Source of the DNA: Bullera alba
Taxonomy: Eukaryota > Basidiomycota > Tremellomycetes > Tremellales > Bulleraceae
Direction of reading: 5' to 3'
Length of the DNA stretch: 64,000 bases
NCBI GenBank assembly: GCA_001600095.1
Contig: BCIX01000005.1
Location: forward strand, 1,370,523-1,434,522
Of this stretch, positions 45,536-55,197 are shown piece by piece. A program made the translations under genes and the position numbers. Under the pieces are notes generated by a model, which saw only the letters and a list, made by a program, of their open reading frames with translations, did not search any database and was not told where the DNA came from. The first letter of the stretch is position 1; each line of letters begins with the position of its first letter.

Positions 45536-46780
45536 ATGAGACCAACTCTGTGGCTGGTATCGTCCTTCCTGGCCCAGATCCAGAATGCCCAAGCAGGTCT
45601 CCCTCGTAAAGCCTTCGATGATCCTAGACTTGGAGGAGGGTCAATGCTCGCAGTATGTCCAACTCTGCCCCTTGCTGTACAGAAGAGACTGATCTCGGTG
45701 CAGTATCAAGTCACCGGATTGGAATCCCCGGCGATAATGGGCGAACCCCTCAACGTGATCATATCGGGGGCTTCGGATGAGAGGGTTTTGGCACCAACAA
45801 GCTCCAATGGAGGGATATACAACTACTTCGAAGCTCTTGGTTACGGAGGTCAATGCATGGGTTTGGCTATCGGTGGGAAACAGGCCGCAGATCTGGGCGA
45901 CGGACAGGGACCTCGTGAGTCTAGTGGGGTAGACGGAGAGGGATGCTGATGGATGAGTGTGCTAGAGATGCAATGGAATGTGCTGAGATATCAGTACTAC
46001 CGGGATATATACCTCGGCACATGCTTAGAGAGCATCTACGGCGGAGCGCACTTCAGAGTCTACCGCCAGGCCACGACGTGAGTGGCTCGAGGGGGGGATG
46101 GCGGGGAGTTTGCTGATTAGGTACCAGCGGAGCGTACTTTCTAGAGTGAGTCATGAGGGGTAAGAGTGTCTTCGTATCATTCCGCACCTCCCGCCAAAGC
46201 CAACTCTCTCCGCCCATGATCTCACCGATGGGATGTTCGATTCGTCCCTTCCGCCGGCAACTGTACTTTGAGATAGGCTGACCCAATCAGAGCATCATCC
46301 GAGCAAGACATGTGGCACGGTCATGCGATAGCACTCGACGGGTGAGCCCCAGACATCCCATCATTCGACAGAGGCTGATGAGGATGGATCGATCAGGTAC
46401 GATCGTAACCGGAATGAGATTGTCGGTAATGCGACCGGTTATCGCGTCTCAATCGAGGATATCGACGAGAGCGTGGTGTTGGTTACGAATACTTCAGTGG
46501 TCAGTCGGGGCTGGGAGTACAATACCACTGTGACGTGGACGACCAAGCTGCTTCGGGAGACGAGGAGTGAGTCGATCCTTCATACTCACGATCCAGTCTT
46601 GCTAAATTCCCATACGTTGCAGCGATGATCAATCACTTCACGGGGTGAGTCCGTAGTGTTTCAAGGTGGATATCCAAGATCGTGTGCCTCTGACAAGGCA
46701 TCAGAGTCCAGTTGCTAGGCAAGGGCGTCACTGATGGTTATACCGCGATCCTGACGGTGACTGTGAAGAGGAAAGCCTGA
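45536..46780 (+). CDS. Small secreted protein of a basidiomycete-specific family
   Basis: Eight exons (45536-45652, 45704-45914, 45966-46077, 46128-46145, 46291-46341, 46397-46566, 46623-46644, 46705-46780) give 258 residues. Residues 1-20 are a signal peptide (MRPTLWLVSSFLAQIQNAQA). The body contains GEPLNVIISGASDERVL, GGQCMGLAIGGKQAADLGDG, YYRDIYLGTCLESIYGGAHF, SEQDMWHGHAIALDGYDRNR and EIVGNATGY. The order 'RY.Y.D..LGTC.E...GG.HFR' then 'GYD.GR...VGNAT' is, from memory, a pattern in uncharacterised secreted basidiomycete proteins; I cannot name a function. Exons of 18 and 22 nt are needed to hold the frame. Intron 1 (51 nt, no in-frame stop, length divisible by three) could be retained, adding 17 residues. 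Several N-glycosylation sequons lie near the C-terminus. Confidence 0.75.
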
Positions 46781-47441
46781 GATTTTGGCTTCGAAGTGGA
46801 TGCGGAATGTGGAGACTGCAATGATCTGAGGCTGAGCTCCCAGAGGACGTACTCAGCACGACTGGAAGTGTTTGTATGCTTTGTATAGTCTGTGACACCT
46901 GCTCACGAGCTCGAGTATAGCATCAGGTTGGTTCATGCAGGATGGGCCCCCGCCACGTTATTGCCATTTGGGTGAAAACGCCGTAAATCCGATATTACGG
47001 CAGCGGAGGTGGCAGCGAGTAGTCCACCCACCACCACTCCCGTTACCACCTATAGCCCACTCAAGCTCATCTATAGGTCATCCTCGACGACAGGTCAGCA
47101 TCAACGTCGGCAGGCTCGACTGACAGGCTCGACACTCCAGCCTCGGCCACCCGGTCAATCCCGCATGTAAAAGCGATTCACCTATACCTCTGTGAGTACT
47201 CTCAGTTGCTGAAACCAGTCACACGCGTTATGACGCATTTCACCCGACGTGCCATTCGCCATGCTCCCCTGTTGAAGAGTGGGATCCATACATTCTGCTC
47301 AATCCTACTTGGGAATACTCCCGCCAGATGTCACCTCGAATGCGAGGCTGATACACTAGTAGGGACCAATACCGGCATCTCGATCAGACGCCTTTCGGAA
47401 GCCATCTTGACGACTTTACGAAAACACGCCCCAAAGCTCAC
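46781..47441. promoter_or_regulatory. Promoter region of the ataxin-2-like gene
   Basis: About 660 bp with no supported gene between two plus-strand genes. The last 250 bp lack a clear TATA box. A short frame at 47206-47445 has no recognisable product. Confidence 0.35.
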
Positions 47442-50400
47442 ATGACATCTATACGAGGCAGAGGGAGAGGAGGGCCCGGTGGCGGCTTGGCGACTGGTGG
47501 TATCGGAGGCGGTGCACGAGGTGGTGCCAATGGGATGAACGGTGATGGTCCAAATGCCAGGTCAGTCATTTGCCTCGTGTTCAAGCGAGTCGCTGTCCAG
47601 CTGACATTGCGAACAGACGCGGTTCATGGAGAGGTGGACCTCCTGGGGCTGGAGGCGTTTGGGGAACTCCACGAGGTGGATCTCCTGCTCTGGGTCACAG
47701 CAGTAGCCCAGCACCGAGGCAGTCAATCAATGACCAGTGAGTCGAGATTGCGCTCGGACCGGTACTACCGGAATTCCATATCGGTGTCACCGTTGAGAGC
47801 CGGCACTGACGGCCACCTCGTGCAGCATGAATGTCATTGGAAAGGTGACCGACGACAAGTCCAAATCAGCTGCGACCAGAAGTGAGATCTCCGGGTGATG
47901 AACGTGGTGAATGGAGTCAGGCTGACACCCTCCTTTAGCCTTTGCCACGGACAAAGACATCTCTGGCGCTGCGTCAGGAGGTGCTCAACGCGAGCTGCAG
48001 CCCTGGTCGTCGGATGAGCCCCCGGCACCAGCTACCAACGGCAAGCCGAACGGAGCCACAGCTGGTGCAAGAGATCTGGAGACCTTTGGCTCAAGCGGAA
48101 CGACCAGTAACATACCGTGGGACCAGTTTGAGACCAATTCCAGGCTGTTTGGTGCTACGACGGACTATCAAGAGGAAATCTACACCACAAAGCTGAACAA
48201 GTCAACGCCGGATTACAAGTCTAGGGAGAAGGAAGCTACGCGATTGGCAAACGAGATCATGGGTGTGAGTGCGGCATTATTGGCGTTCTGAATACGTACT
48301 GAGCGTGGGCCATAGCAAACGAGCAACAACGCCCATGTTGCCGAGGAGAGGAACCAGGCGGTGACCGACCACAGCAAGGACGAGGAGGACAAGTGAGGAG
48401 AAATGTGATCACCCCTGCAGCAAGGCCGCTGACTTTCCGATATTAGGTACTCTGGTGTCCAACGGAACCCTAATGCCTATGTGCCTCCTGCCGCACGAAG
48501 AGCTGGCAATGCTGGTTCTCAAGCTGCACCCGCGCCTCGACCCTCTGCTGCTTTGGCCACTGAGCCCAAGAGCAATGGTGCAGTTCCGGCAGTTCAGCCC
48601 GAACTGCTGGTCGCGCCAGCGGTCACTAGGAGCACGAGTGACGACCCAGCCATCAAGGCCGAGCCTCCGGCAGATGTCAAGAAGCCTCAAAGTCCTCCAG
48701 CAAAGTCTACCTCTGGTCTTACCGCTCCATCCGCACCAACACCAGAAAAGGTGAGTGATTACAGTACCAACCACGTGAACGTCGCCTGACTCTACGTAGG
48801 AGGGACAACACGGCCAGACCGTTGTCGACCACTTTAGGCAGTTTGTGGGCTCGGAGAGAGAACGCGCGGAAGCCAAGAAGCAGTCTCTGGCCAAGCAGGA
48901 CAGGGAGCGGACTTTGGCCGACTTCAAGAAGTTTGGAACCAGCTTCAATGTGAGTCATGCCCACGTGCTGTCATGTACTGTCGCTTATTCTGATGTAGAT
49001 CCCGTTGCCGATGCCAAAGGACATTCTACCTCTGCTGTCCAAAGACGAGGACAAGCAAAAGGCTATCGAAGCGAAAGCTGCTGTCAACCTTGAAAAAGCC
49101 AAAGCTGCAAAGACGCAATCCCCCGCTGCGCTCAAGTCCCCTCCTGCTGCTCTTGCCTCGGCGACGCCCACGTCGAAGAAGATCGCCATGAAGATCCCGG
49201 AAATCCCTCCCTTCAAGCCACGACAGTCTCTTGCTGCGCATCCCGTGCCCCCTCCGCCTGTCATCACTGTGCCCGAGGGTGCTGAGAGGGACATCCCAAT
49301 GCCGACGAGTCCAACGCCATCGGCCGGATCGCACGCCAGCGCGAACGCATTGGCAAAGTTGAACCCCAAAGCCAGCGCGTTCGTCTTCAAGCCCACCGCC
49401 GCAGCCTTCAAACCAGTACGTAAAATGCCCAGTCCCGCATGTCACGAAACGCTCACAATGATTACAGGGCCAAGCGTCCACAGTGACCAGCAGTCCCGTT
49501 GCCAAACCCCCCACGGTCTCGGTGAGTCGAGGTGGTCACAAGTCTACGAGCTGCATTGACAATACTCTTTAGCCCGCCGCTGGACCGTCGCAGCCCAAGA
49601 ACCCGTTCTTTGGCTCGCAGATCCCGCAGTCCAAGGGCATCAGCCCGAGGGACGACTTCAACCCTTGGAAGCACGATCAGGTGGTTCCCGCGGCGTCGTC
49701 AATCCGTGAGCAGCTGATTTTACTCATGCATTCGGTGTGCAGCTGACACCTCTTTAGTCCCGCAATGGCCGTATACGGGACGCAAGCACAACGCTGCCTT
49801 CTTGGGTGGACCGATGCATGTCATGCCCATGGGCGGTGGCTTTGACGAGGATCCGAACAATCTTCATGCCGGACCACCTCAACTCGTTCCTGGAATGCCT
49901 CCCAACTTCCCGCCTTACCCCTACCGATATCAAGTGAGTCCTGCGAGCCCCGTTCCGCTTGGAAAATATGCTGATACTGCTCTGCAGCCCGGTATGCCAC
50001 CTCAGGGTATGCCTGGGCAGATGGGTAGTCCGATGTTCTCCCCTGGACCGAATTACCAGCAGTTGCCAGGTATGCAGCCGCCCATGCACATGGGTGGCCC
50101 GCCTCAGCAGAATGGAAGTGAGTAGCGCACATCAAGAAAAAGAAATTGGGAAGCTGAGACTGTATACTTGCAGTGCCTTTGCATTACTTCCAGAATGGAA
50201 TGCCTCGTGAGTGCCCACGCCCCTCGCAATACGCGGTACAGTCGATGCTGATTGATCTACAGACAACCCCCAATTCATGCCTCCGCAACACATGCAATTC
50301 AATCCCAACTCGCCTCAGCGTCACGGTCCCGGTGGACCCGGGCCCGGCGGTCCAGGCGGACCTGGTGGACCTGGTCCGGGGCACAGTCCGATGTTCTACC

Positions 50401-50595
50401 AGCAACATCAGATACCGACTCCCCAGCAAACGCCCCAGAGTGAGTAGCCGCGTTTCGCCCTTTGGCAGTCAGCTGACATCGATGCCAGTGCACCACAATG
50501 CATTACAACCCCCGCCTCAGCCCCAGTTCCAGTCGTCACCCCTGCAGCCCCCGCCAATACCAGGAGGAGGATTCGACGGCGGAGGTCATCAATAA
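47442..50595 (+). CDS. PBP1: Ataxin-2 / Pbp1-like RNA-binding protein
   Basis: Poly(A)-binding-protein-binding protein that affects polyadenylation, stress granules and TORC1. Fifteen exons chained in frame give 792 residues. The N-terminus is Arg/Gly-rich ([14 protein letters not shown]). The segment [11 protein letters not shown] then [10 protein letters not shown] is the linker that follows the Lsm fold in this family. It leads into a clear LsmAD domain: [36 protein letters not shown] and [12 protein letters not shown]2-like motif ([13 protein letters not shown], about 500) would bind the MLLE domain of poly(A)-binding protein. The C-terminal 250 residues are Pro/Gly/Met/Gln-rich and prion-like. 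The Lsm domain itself, normally about 70 residues before the FATD segment, is not visible: only some 95 residues precede that segment and they are low-complexity. The last exons are short (33-180 nt). Confidence 0.88.
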
Positions 50596-50973
50596 CCAAA
50601 GCGGACGCGCTGCAATGGTCATTGGTCGACCTGGGCCAGCGAAAAAAGGGCATGATGCATCTTGGGATAGGTATTCGAGGGGAGTGCTTGGAGGGAGGAT
50701 GCTGTACCTAAGATGCATCGAGTACCGGCGATGTGAGAAGCAGACCAAGACGTTGAAAGTGGGCAGCACGTTTGCATTCGAAGATGAGATCAGGTCATAT
50801 GGGTCGTTCTCAGCCGTAGCCGTCCATACTATATCACGAGGGGCGTCAAAGCGGAACGAGTGGGTATCATAAACAGTAATAAGGGAGCGGCATAGCGAAG
50901 CAGGATAGGGGAAGCTGGTACCGAAGAGAATCTACGAGGCGGGAGACGCCGGAGAATGAGGGGATCGTGTCGA
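50596..50973. other. Convergent 3' region, PBP1 / CYSTM gene
   Basis: 378 bp between convergent stops. No gene seen. Confidence 0.3.
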
Positions 50974-51666
50974 TCAGAACAGGGCGTCCGCCATGCAACA
51001 ACAACACAGGGCTGGCGAGGTCTCGTCAGCACAGCATCCGAGAGAGCTGCTTTTTGGATCGACTCACTACCTGCGCAACTGTAGAGTGCATCAGCTCAGC
51101 TCAAGCAGAGATTGTCATTTACTGCCACTCACCAAGCTAGACAACCGGAACAACAGCCCCCACCATCCTTTTGCGGTTGTTGCTGGACGTACACCTGTTG
51201 TGGCGCCGGCTGGGGGTAGTACTCTGCCAAGACTCATCGTCAGTACCTACGACGGAAATGAGGGTGATCACGGGACTCACGGCCTGGCTGCTGGTACGAC
51301 TGCTGTGGAGCGGGTGGGTAGTAGCCGCCTTGCTGGGGGGGACCGCCGTAGCCATATTGACCTTGGGGAGGTCCACCGTAGCCTCCTTGTTGAGGGTATC
51401 CCTGTGGTGGTCTACAGATAGCAAGATTAGTATCGACGTTTTCCACACCGTCTTCCGAGGCAGGAGGCGCCCAGTGTTGGATGACGCCGTGTGCGGCGGC
51501 GGTGGTTGGGCAGTGGATGTACCAGCTTGATCGGTGTACGGAGGTTTACGGTCAAGACTCACTGGTTACCGTAGTACTATATCCCAATGTCAGCGATCAT
51601 CCTAGACTGCAATACAAAAGGCAGTGAAACTCCGATCCGAGCTTCACTCACATCCTTGGCAGACAT
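50974..51666 (-). CDS. CYSTM-type cysteine-rich membrane-anchored peptide
   Basis: Small tail-anchored or palmitoylated protein of the CYSTM kind, found at the plasma membrane and linked to stress or metal tolerance in yeasts and plants. Six exons (51652-51666, 51563-51576, 51281-51411, 51133-51223, 51071-51078, 50974-51011) give 98 residues. The start MSAKDYYGNQ is followed by a Tyr/Gly/Pro/Gln-rich spacer with GGYGGPP-like repeats. The CYSTM end GGGCCSGCLACCAALCCCC closes with MADALF. Without the 8-nt exon TTGCGCAG the cysteine frame is lost; with it the CYSTM pattern is complete. Exon 2 is 14 nt. Coding exons are far shorter than the roughly 170-nt intron between exons 2 and 3. Confidence 0.8.
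51071..51078 (-). other. 8-nt microexon in the CYSTM gene
   Basis: Minus-strand TTGCGCAG between CTCTACAG and GTAGTGAG. It links CCSGCLA to AALCCCC in frame. Confidence 0.7.
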
Positions 51667-52074
51667 AGCGACGGCGATTGCTCCGTTGGTCTAGGGTCGA
51701 TTGCGGGTAGTTTGATTCTGAGGAGCGAGAGCGAGTTCGAGTGTTCTGGTGCCTTAATACAAGACCTTGCAATCTTTACCTCGCAGAGCTGATGATATCG
51801 CTTCGAGTGTCCAGATGATTGTTCTCGGTGGTCGTCTAGACAAGCAATGTTGCTGCGGGCGGTGTACCGAGCGGGATCAAATATTTCAAAGACAACATCG
51901 GTTCCAGACTGAACTCACACAGTCGAGAATCGCTGCGCATTCATTCACACACTGCTCACCACTTTCGGCCGTATATCTACCCCATTCATTCACTTCCACG
52001 TTCGTCGGTCGGGAGAGACTAGTACAACTCAAACGATACAACATTGATAGTCACCAATACAAGTGCGATTCCTA
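51667..52074 (-). promoter_or_regulatory. Promoter region of the CYSTM gene
   Basis: 408 bp between the CYSTM start and the stop of the next minus-strand gene. No gene seen. Confidence 0.35.
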
Positions 52075-53079
52075 TCACTTGCTCAGCTTGCTAGCCCCCA
52101 GGGGGCGCCTGTCCCCCATCGGTCGATGATTCCCTCCACCCTCGTAAATAATCTTTCGCTCAATCACCTCCCTCCCTTCTGCCCATTTCATCCCATCGCC
52201 CAGCATGCCATCCTCCCTTGCGACGCCTCTATGCCTCTCGAGCATTCGGGTGAAGTTGATCAAGAGGCATGTAAAGACGAAAAACGCCGCGCAGAAGGAT
52301 ACAAAGACCAGCACTGTGAGATCGAGTCAAGGGTCAGCGCTACGTCCTGAGGATGCGGATCGGGGTATCAATCCCAGACGAGGTGGAGCAGAGATATGGG
52401 GATGGAATACGACTCACTCGAGTCCGCTAATTGCGAGGAGGCTAGGAAGGCATATCCCCGTCCGTCGTCGCTGGCGGAGACTTTGTCATGAGTCGGGACA
52501 GGGAAATCGCTCGGGAACGTGGTCAAAACTGACGTGGCGATCAGTGACGTTGCTCATGGGTTCGCAGGGAGCTGATCATTCGAACCTACAGATAGCCTCA
52601 GTTCCCCTCGACACGGTCGACAAGCTCGTCACAGTTGTCACCATCGTGGACCTAGACAATGACGACGATGGAACCAGGCTTGAAACTGTTCTTGACGGGG
52701 AGCTCGCTGAGGATACGGAAGAAATGGTTGATCTTCCACTTGCAGTCACGGTACTGGTGTTCCGAATACTAGTGGCGCTCCGACTCGCGACCATCGACGT
52801 TGGTTCGACCGGTCTCAAAGTCGACGACGGTCTATTGACCGGTGGGACTGTCTCACGATCATCCTCATCGTCTGGATCCGCGACTTGGATGGGCTCCTTG
52901 GTCGGCGGGAAAGGCGCGGGCAGGCCTGCCTGTCTTCGGTGTAGTCGGCGCCTATCGCGACGACTCTGTCGGGGCATCAGGGCGGGTAGGATCATCATGA
53001 AGCGTACAGTGGTGTTGTTGTCATTAGTACTCTGGGTGAGATGGACAACGATATGATAGGGTATAATACGCCAAATCAT
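52075..53079 (-). CDS. Hypothetical single-pass membrane protein
   Basis: Three exons: the first ends at 52590 and starts at ATG 53079 or the in-frame ATG 52998; then 52418-52528 and 52075-52313. The product is 279 or 252 residues. The first part is basic and disordered (RQSRRDRRRLHRRQ), then Ser/Thr/Val-rich (ro about residue 175), then FPSDFPVPTHDKVSASDDGRG. A single strong membrane helix, LVFVSFCAAFFVFTCLLI, is followed by NFTRMLERHRG and a polar tail. I do not recognise a family. The upstream sequence could hold a first exon with a signal peptide, but none fits in phase with a good donor. It is divergent from the hemerythrin-like gene. Confidence 0.55.
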
Positions 53080-53547
53080 CAGCACACACGCTGGTGTGGG
53101 TATCAACATCCGTTTCCAACGCTCCTTTGTACGCCTCACACATCCTTTCCCATCTGAAACGGAGTCTGGCCATCTAAGCCATACAAGCATGTACCGACTA
53201 TCAGATCGCAGAGCTCCTGGCTGCTCCCGGGGACGCTCGAGGAGGCTCAAGGCTGCTCAAGGTGTCCTGGGGTGTCCCCTAATGTCCTATTCGTTACCCT
53301 TTCGCTCCTTCGTCGGTCCTGGACTGGCGGTTAGTCACCTCGATTCCAGCAGATCCACCCCAGGCGTTGGCCCTTTCCGTGGGAAACCAAGTCTGTGCCT
53401 GGCTGACAAATAGTTCGCAGGTGTATCGTTTTTGCCACCCGGCGTACTCCGGCTTCTGCCTCGAAAACAAATCAATCAACCTCTGCCTGAAGTCGTTGAG
53501 AGCTATATATAAAGTGGGGAGTATCGCTGTTCAACAATCGCCTCTTC
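53080..53547. promoter_or_regulatory. Divergent promoter, membrane protein / hemerythrin-like gene
   Basis: 468 bp between divergent starts. Contains the TATA box at 53504 and a direct-repeat-like stretch (GGCTGCTC, GGCTGCTC, GGTGTCC repeats) near 53219-53285. Confidence 0.4.
53504..53513 (+). promoter_or_regulatory. TATA box of the hemerythrin-like gene
   Basis: The sequence TATATATAAA lies 34 bp before the ATG at 53548. It is the clearest TATA box in the window. If used at the usual 25-40 bp spacing, the mRNA leader would be only about ten bases or less. Confidence 0.5.
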
Positions 53548-54787
53548 ATGGACGACGAACACCATACGAGATCTCTCAACGGTTCCAAGCGTCAAACCGC
53601 CGCAGCTGCTCGATCGAAACCGAATCAAATCAGATCCGCCGGTAGATCCCCGCTACTCGGTCCTCTTGCCCTTTGGACAATCGTCATCCTGGTCGTTGCT
53701 ACGGTGTTGGCCTCGAGAGGAACCTCGGCGTTGAGCCCTGTGTCGCGCAACATCAGGGATTTGATTCAGAACATAAAAAACCCAGCTCCCACCGTACTGC
53801 ACAGACCGATCGCCACCATACCAAACCCCCTCGCCATGCCCAGTAAAGAGGACCAGCAGTGGAATCAGTGAGTAAGAGGTCGAGGTTTGATCCTTGGCTG
53901 TGCCATCGAGAGGGAGAGAGTATCGTGCTGACTTTAGATAGCCTGGCAACACGGATGGATGTCTTTCATAATCATTTCAGATCAGAATTTGACCGGGTGT
54001 ACACCGTGAGTTCAAGTTTCCAGCTCGTTCAGACTCCCGGAACGACTTCAAGACCTCCGGGGTAGATGCCAGTCCTGACGCGATGTTCAGCTGGCCGATG
54101 GAGGTTTCCACAAGCAAGGCATGACCCTACAACGATTCCTGAGAGAGGCGCAGCAGTTGGCCCATCACCTCGATATGCATCACAAAATAGTGAGCCGAGC
54201 TGCGGGCAAAGTCGTTATGCGCATCGCTGACTCTATGCCATGGTAGGAAGTGAGTCAATCGCCGTTGAACCCACATCATCGGTGTCCCGAGAGGTGTTGA
54301 CCTTCGCGCTACAGGAGACATACATCTTCCCCGTATTGGCCAAGAAGATGCCGCAGTTCAAAGCCGGAGCTAGAGAGTCTGGCGAGCATCTCAAGTCGCA
54401 TAAGGCGATCCACACGGGTGAGTGCCGCCTCTGCAAGCGTAATCTCGGACTGGCTGTTAGCAGCAGGCATCAAAGACACCAGGGATCCTGCATTGCCGTA
54501 TCATCAGCTGCAAAGTGCTTACGACATGTGACAGGTCTCGACAAGTACGAAGCCTTTCTCCGAGATGCACTGGCAAAGCCATCGTCCTACTCCCCGGAAA
54601 CGCTGAGAGAGGTGATGGACAGTTTTCGTGATATCCTCTTCCGGTGAGCTCAAGTCCGCGATGTCGCTTTGTTCTGGCTCAGGCTGACATACCCAGACAT
54701 CTGGACGAAGAGGTCCATGACCTCGGCGCGGAGAGCATGAAGAAAGCGGGATGGACATTGGCAGAAGTCAAGGCCATCCCAATGTGA
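53548..54787 (+). CDS. Membrane-anchored hemerythrin-like (HHE) protein
   Basis: Four-helix-bundle hemerythrin-like domain, a di-iron (or other metal) binding fold, on a membrane anchor. Seven exons (53548-53867, 53942-54005, 54091-54189, 54247-54249, 54315-54417, 54535-54643, 54697-54787) give 262 residues. Residues 1-35 are basic and polar, 36-56 are a membrane helix (PLLGPLALWTIVILVVATVLA), and the bundle follows. Metal ligands are as expected: FHNHFRSEF, MHHKI-EE-TYIFPVLAKKMPQF, LKSHKAIHTGLDKY and FRHLDEEVHDLG. The HHxxEE motif is complete only if a 3-nt exon (GAA) at 54247-54249 is included; a single larger intron would leave HHKIETYIF. The role in fungi is not established. Oxygen, iron or redox sensing is a guess. 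Confidence 0.85.
54247..54249 (+). other. 3-nt microexon (GAA)
   Basis: Flanked by TGCCATGGTAG on the left and GTGAGT on the right. The left intron (54190-54246) and the right intron (54250-54314) each have a CTGAC/TTGAC branch-like site. Including it gives the family motif HHxxEE. Confidence 0.6.
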
Positions 54788-55197
54788 GGCACCAGCCGCC
54801 GAACCCCATAAATACATCTACACACTCACTTGTCCCGGCTTTGCTGTATGTACCAAAACTTGATTCGCTATTCGCAATGCGCATAGGTATCACGCTCGCC
54901 ATGTAGACCAATACGATTACCAGCTCATGGCAAACATGCATTATCGTAAGATTCGTCTATACCGAGAGATTAGGGAGAAAACACCACGTAGGCCGCTCTC
55001 GCAGCTCTATCGCTCAATGTCCGTTTGACGAGGCGCCTCCGTGAGGTCGATGCAAGTAAAGTATGAAGTATGGTCATGGCGTGAACAGGGGACATTACAA
55101 ATGGGACAGTAGTGTGAATGAAGGTACGCTTGAAAGGGTGTATAGATACAGTTGTTTTTGATTATAGGGTGAAGGAATCGGTGTTTGGCACAAGCGA
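54788..55197. other. Convergent 3' region
   Basis: 410 bp between convergent stops. No gene seen. Confidence 0.3.
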
